A DNA stretch of 64,000 nt from positions 372,001-436,000 of the forward strand of contig NZ_QOHK01000002.1 of NCBI RefSeq assembly GCF_003319175.1, in the 5' to 3' direction. The stretch comes from Blastococcus sp. TF02-8. Its GTDB lineage: Bacteria > Actinomycetota > Actinomycetes > Mycobacteriales > Geodermatophilaceae. Positions 60,743 through 64,000 of this stretch are shown here, one piece after another. Numbering within the stretch: the first letter of the stretch is position 1; every line of letters begins with the position of its first letter. A program made the position numbers and the translations under genes. Below the pieces are notes generated by a model that worked only from the letters and a program-made list of their open reading frames with translations, made no database searches and was not told the origin of the DNA.

Positions 60743-61272
60743 GCGGGGAGACCGAGCTGCCGGTTCCCGACACCGCCGACGTCCGCAGCGGGCCGGAGGT
60801 CCCCCCGGAGCTGCTCTCGGTGCTGCCGCTGCTCGGCGAGTGGCACGGTGAGGGCCAGGCCGCCGGCACCGGCGGCGACCACCGCTTCGGCCAGTGGGTG
60901 CGGTTCGCGCACGACGGCCGGGGGTTCCTCGCCTACGAATCGCGCACCTGGCGGCTCACCGACGACGGGAAGATCGTCGGCCCCGACGTCCGGGAGTCCG
61001 GCTTCTGGCGTCCGATCGGTGAGGACGACGTCGAGCTGCTGGTCGCCTCGCCCGACGGGCTGGTCGAGATCTACGTCGGAACGGCGCGCACGACCACGAG
61101 CTGGGAGCTGAGCAGCGACGTCGTCGCGCGCACGCCCGACGCTCCCGAGGTGACCCGCTCCGTGCGGCTGTACGGCATCGTCGAGGGCGCGCTCATGTAC
61201 GCCGTCGACCGCGCGGTCGGGGACGGCGAGCTGCGCCCGACGATGTCGGCCCGCCTGGAGCGCCTCCGATGA
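60739..61272 (+). CDS. FABP/nitrobindin-like beta-barrel protein
   Basis: 177 aa. The small barrel family (nitrobindin/UPF0678/FABP-like) is shown by LPLLGEWHGEGQAAG (GxWxGxG), YESRTWRL, ESGFWRPIGEDDVELLVASPDG and a C-terminal LRPTMSARLERL. In nitrobindins this last motif usually carries a His heme ligand (PHxSA); here it appears as PTMSA, so heme binding is doubtful. M. tuberculosis Rv0813c, an FABP-like relative, sits at the equivalent place beside the sulfur genes. It overlaps genes on both sides. Confidence 0.8.
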   Translation: MSGETELPVPDTADVRSGPEVPPELLSVLPLLGEWHGEGQAAGTGGDHRFGQWVRFAHDGRGFLAYESRTWRLTDDGKIVGPDVRESGFWRPIGEDDVELLVASPDGLVEIYVGTARTTTSWELSSDVVARTPDAPEVTRSVRLYGIVEGALMYAVDRAVGDGELRPTMSARLERLR

Positions 61273-62990
61273 CGCCGAGCACCGCGCCATCGCCCACCCG
61301 CCCGACCACCCCGCGCGAGGTCGCCGACGCCTACGTGGAGGCCGCCACCGAGCTGGATCCCACGCTGGGTACCGCGCTCGGCACCCGCCCCCGCGAGGAC
61401 CGGCTGCCCGACACGAGCCCGGCCGGGCTGGAGGCCGAGGCGCGGCTGGCGCGCGCGACGCTCGCCGAGCTCGACCGCGTGCTGGCCGCCGATCCGGCAC
61501 TGGAGGACGACCCGGTCGAGCGCCGCTGCGCCCGGCTGCTGCGGGAGCGGCTGGAGGCCGAGCTGGCCGCGCACGAGGCCGGCGAGGGCTTCCGGTCGCT
61601 GAACAACCTGTTCACGCCGATCCACTCGATGCGCCAGGTGTTCTCCATGATGCCGACGTCGAGCGAGGAGGACTGGTCGGTGCTCGCCCGCCGGATGGCG
61701 CGAGTGCCCGAGGCCTACCGCGGCTACCGGGAGACCCTCGCCGAGGGCGCCCGGCGCGGTCTGCTGGTCGCCCCCCGCCAGGTGCGCACCGTCGTGGCCC
61801 AGCTGGACGAGTGGCTGGCCGGCCCGTACTTCGCCGGGTTCGTCGCTCCCGGTCCCGACGCGCTGCGCGGGGAGCTGGACGCGGCGGCCCGTGCGGCCGA
61901 CGCCGCCGTCGCCGAGATCCGGGACTACCTCCGCGACGAGTACGCGGATCTGGCCGCGGGGACTCCCGACGCCGTCGGCCGGGAGCGCTACGCCGTCGCG
62001 GCCCGGCGGTGGACCGGGTCGGACCTGGGCGCCGGGCGGGGGCTGGAGGAGGCCTACGCCTGGGGCTGGTCCGAGCACCGGCGGATCCTCGCCGAGCAGC
62101 GGGTCGAGGCGGAGAAGGTGCAGCCGGGCGCCACGCCGATGGAGGCGATGCGCTGGCTCGCCACGTCCGGCCCGGCCGTCGAGGGCGTCGAGGCGATCCG
62201 CGAGCGGCTGCAGCAGATGATGGACGACGCGATCGCCGAGCTCGACGGCACGCACTTCGACCTCGCCGACCCGGTGAAGCAGGTCGAGGCGATGATCGCT
62301 CCGCCCGGCAGTGCCGCGGCGCCGTACTACACCCGCCCCGCGCAGGACTTCTCCCGGCCGGGGCGCACCTGGCTGCCCACCCTCGGCCGCACCCGGTTCC
62401 CCCTGTGGGACCTCGTGTCGATCTGGTACCACGAGGGCGTTCCGGGCCACCACCTGCAGCTCGCGCAGTGGGCGCTGGTCTCCGGCGAGCTCTCGACCTA
62501 CCAGACCTCGGTGGGCTCGGTCGGCGCCAACGTGGAGGGCTGGGCCCTCTACGCCGAGCGGCTCATGGACGAGCTGGGCTACTTCCGCGACCCGGGCGAG
62601 CGGCTCGGTTTCCTCGACGCGCAGCAACTGCGCTCGGTCCGGGTGGTCATCGACATCGGCATGCACCTGGAGCTGCCGATCCCCGACGACGCCGAGGGCG
62701 CGCTGGCCGAGCACCGCGGCCGCCCCTGGACGCCGGACCTGGCGCGGGCGTTCCTCGGCGAGCACTCCGGGGCCGAGGTCGCCTTCCTGGACAGCGAGCT
62801 GGTGCGCTACCTCGGCATGCCGGGGCAGGCGATCAGCTACAAGCTCGGCGAGCGGGCCTGGCGGCAGGGCCGGGAGGCGGCGCAGCGGGCCCGGGGCGCC
62901 GAGTTCGATCTCAAGGCCTGGCACATGGCCGCGCTGTCGCAGGGCTCGCTGGGCCTCGACGACCTCGAGGCGGAGCTGGCCCAGCTGTAA
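61269..62990 (+). CDS. DUF885 family putative metallopeptidase
   Basis: 573 aa, soluble. The metal-binding motif WYHEGVPGHHLQLAQ (HExxxHH, near residue 388) and downstream VGANVEGWALYAERLMDELG (EGW with the third ligand) identify DUF885, a gluzincin-like group related to carboxypeptidase Taq. It is mostly helical. The start overlaps the FABP-like gene as ATGA, so the two are co-translated. The peptide substrate is unknown. Confidence 0.88.
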   Translation: MTPSTAPSPTRPTTPREVADAYVEAATELDPTLGTALGTRPREDRLPDTSPAGLEAEARLARATLAELDRVLAADPALEDDPVERRCARLLRERLEAELAAHEAGEGFRSLNNLFTPIHSMRQVFSMMPTSSEEDWSVLARRMARVPEAYRGYRETLAEGARRGLLVAPRQVRTVVAQLDEWLAGPYFAGFVAPGPDALRGELDAAARAADAAVAEIRDYLRDEYADLAAGTPDAVGRERYAVAARRWTGSDLGAGRGLEEAYAWGWSEHRRILAEQRVEAEKVQPGATPMEAMRWLATSGPAVEGVEAIRERLQQMMDDAIAELDGTHFDLADPVKQVEAMIAPPGSAAAPYYTRPAQDFSRPGRTWLPTLGRTRFPLWDLVSIWYHEGVPGHHLQLAQWALVSGELSTYQTSVGSVGANVEGWALYAERLMDELGYFRDPGERLGFLDAQQLRSVRVVIDIGMHLELPIPDDAEGALAEHRGRPWTPDLARAFLGEHSGAEVAFLDSELVRYLGMPGQAISYKLGERAWRQGREAAQRARGAEFDLKAWHMAALSQGSLGLDDLEAELAQL

Positions 62991-63004
62991 CGGGACGGGG
63001 TCGG

Positions 63005-63739
63005 TCAGCCGCGGGGCGGCACCGGGTTCACGGGGTCGTCGGCGTGGCCGACCCGGTCACCGGGGTCGGCGGGCACGACCTCCAGGCCCGGGGCGGCCAG
63101 CAGCTCGGCGACGCAGGCCTCGCTCCCGCCCACGTAGGTGCTCATCAGGTCGATGTCGGTGGCCACGACCCACGCGCGGTCGGCCGGCCACCAGAGGTTG
63201 GCGCTCTGCTCCGAGGGCTCCGGGGCGAGGTTGCGGACCGCGTCGGCGACCGAGCCGTGGGCCAGCACGACGTCACGTGCGCGGGGCAGCGGCAGGCGGG
63301 GGGCGCCACGGAGCTCGGCGGTGTCGTAGCCGAAGCCGGTCCACCGGCCGAAGCAGCAGTCCCCGGGGGTGCTGGTGTGGCGGCTCAGCACGGCGACCAT
63401 CCGGGCGGCGACCGTGCCCGGGAGGTGCCCCTCCGCGGGGGTGCCGTCCCAGGTGGGCGGCTGGCTGTCCTCGCTGGCGTACTCCCAGCCGCCGGTGACG
63501 GCGGGCCACTGCATCCGGGGGTGTGCGGTCGTCCCGTTCAACCGGGCGACGGCCGCCCAGGGGATCTCGACGTCGTCGTCGCCGTCGTAGCGGTAGGCCG
63601 GGTGCAGGACCCGTGCGTAGGCCGGGAACAGTGCCGGCACGAGCGACCCGACGGTGCTCCAGTGCGCGCGACCGACCGCCTCGGCGATCCAGGTGCCGAC
63701 GGCGACGTCCCGCAGGATCGGCAGGCCGCCGAGCTGCAC
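63005..63739 (-). CDS. Hypothetical protein (244 aa)
   Basis: GTG 63739 is chosen because GGGGAGGTCAG lies directly upstream. It has no signal peptide or membrane segment. Notable segments are RDVAVGTWIAEAV, HWSTVGSLVPALFPAYARVLHPAY, ARMVAVLSRHT, CCFGRWTGFGYDT and NLWWPADRAWVVATDIDLMSTYVGG, an aromatic-rich pattern seen in actinobacterial proteins of unknown function. It converges with the DUF885 gene. I do not recognise a catalytic motif. Confidence 0.68.
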   Translation of the reverse strand: MQLGGLPILRDVAVGTWIAEAVGRAHWSTVGSLVPALFPAYARVLHPAYRYDGDDDVEIPWAAVARLNGTTAHPRMQWPAVTGGWEYASEDSQPPTWDGTPAEGHLPGTVAARMVAVLSRHTSTPGDCCFGRWTGFGYDTAELRGAPRLPLPRARDVVLAHGSVADAVRNLAPEPSEQSANLWWPADRAWVVATDIDLMSTYVGGSEACVAELLAAPGLEVVPADPGDRVGHADDPVNPVPPRG

Positions 63740-64000
63740 CTGACCTCCCCGGGGAACGGACAACCCCCGGGCTGTTCCGCGGCGCCCAGCCCTCGGTGAG
63801 GGGGAGCAGCACACGGGCCGACTGGACAATGGTCGGCGGCCCGGGGGTCGGGTGACTGTCCGGTTCTCGCTCGCCGCCGTACGACGGACGGGCGATTCGT
63901 GCCTCTCGTCCGGCTTCCACGCCGGACGGGCGGCCCATCTGGACGGCGGCTAGCGGACAGCCACCTCACGAGTCCTGTAGCTCAGCAAGTTACGGACCAC
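63740..64000. other. Right-edge intergenic region
   Basis: No gene is supported. A short perfect hairpin CGTCCGGC-ttccac-GCCGGACG (63907-63928) could end a gene transcribed leftward from beyond the window or belong to the promoter region of the 63005 gene. Confidence 0.5.

Noticed and set aside
63970-64000. TGTAGCTCAGC at the right edge looks like a tRNA D-arm
   Set aside because: The following bases do not give the matching GAGC side of a D-arm or a plausible acceptor, and the window ends; too little to call a tRNA.

Overview
The window reads as chromosomal DNA of a very high-GC actinobacterium, most likely Geodermatophilaceae (Blastococcus, Geodermatophilus or Modestobacter) or a close relative. 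This rests on GTG/TTG starts, ATGA-type stop-start overlaps, a mycothiol synthase, GlnR, DUF1416, a T7SS-type gene cluster and a sulfur/phosphate block whose order matches Mycobacterium tuberculosis Rv0813c-Rv0820. There is no rRNA, no complete tRNA and no CRISPR array.

Positions 1 to about 5.4 kb look like an integrated mobile element with visibly lower GC than the rest. It has a frameshifted tyrosine integrase at the left and a tRNA-3'-end-like sequence at the right. Its cargo is a thymidylate-synthase-like pyrimidine C5-transferase coupled to a protein resembling clade 3 of the alpha-glutamyl/putrescinyl-thymine pyrophosphorylases, a family tied to DNA base hypermodification. This pair converges on a HigB-like toxin plus XRE-ImmA/IrrE antitoxin module. 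This cassette is the best candidate here for an undescribed system.

The region 5.5-10.9 kb is a type VII secretion-like accessory cluster: a WXG100 protein, a long membrane-associated putative substrate, and unknown proteins, two of which share a paralogous domain. From 10.9 to 15.1 kb lies a sulfate ABC importer (cysP-cysT-cysW-cysA) followed by an Rrf2 regulator. From 15.2 to 25 kb come polyhydroxyalkanoate and acyl-CoA metabolism genes (PHA synthase, an alpha/beta hydrolase, two acyl-CoA dehydrogenases), a hemerythrin-like protein, a YihY membrane protein and an MFS exporter. From 25 to 31.4 kb are a MarR regulator with a frameshifted drug exporter, then a five-gene cassette of a small secreted protein, a lipoprotein, a peptidoglycan-binding adaptor, an ABC ATPase and a permease.

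From 31.5 to 45.9 kb come HrpA helicase, a small HTH protein behind a strong palindrome, an anti-sigma-type kinase, sulfate activation genes (cysD, cysN, cysQ), a thioesterase, a two-component system, a siderophore-interacting protein and stress-type small proteins. From 46 to 54.5 kb are an LCP cell-wall protein, an acetyltransferase, the pstSCAB phosphate importer behind a PHO box, mshD and glnR. From 54.6 to 63.7 kb come LmeA, a thioredoxin, a leaderless cysteine-rich leader peptide, DUF4395, a rhodanese and DUF1416, then a PAS-SpoIIE phosphatase, an FABP-like protein and a DUF885 peptidase. Sulfur uptake, activation and transfer genes occur in three separate blocks.

Two kinds of intergenic repeat occur: a 77-bp palindromic element in two inverted copies (24.9 and 36.8 kb) and a long inverted repeat at 43.3 kb next to a 13-bp tandem repeat.
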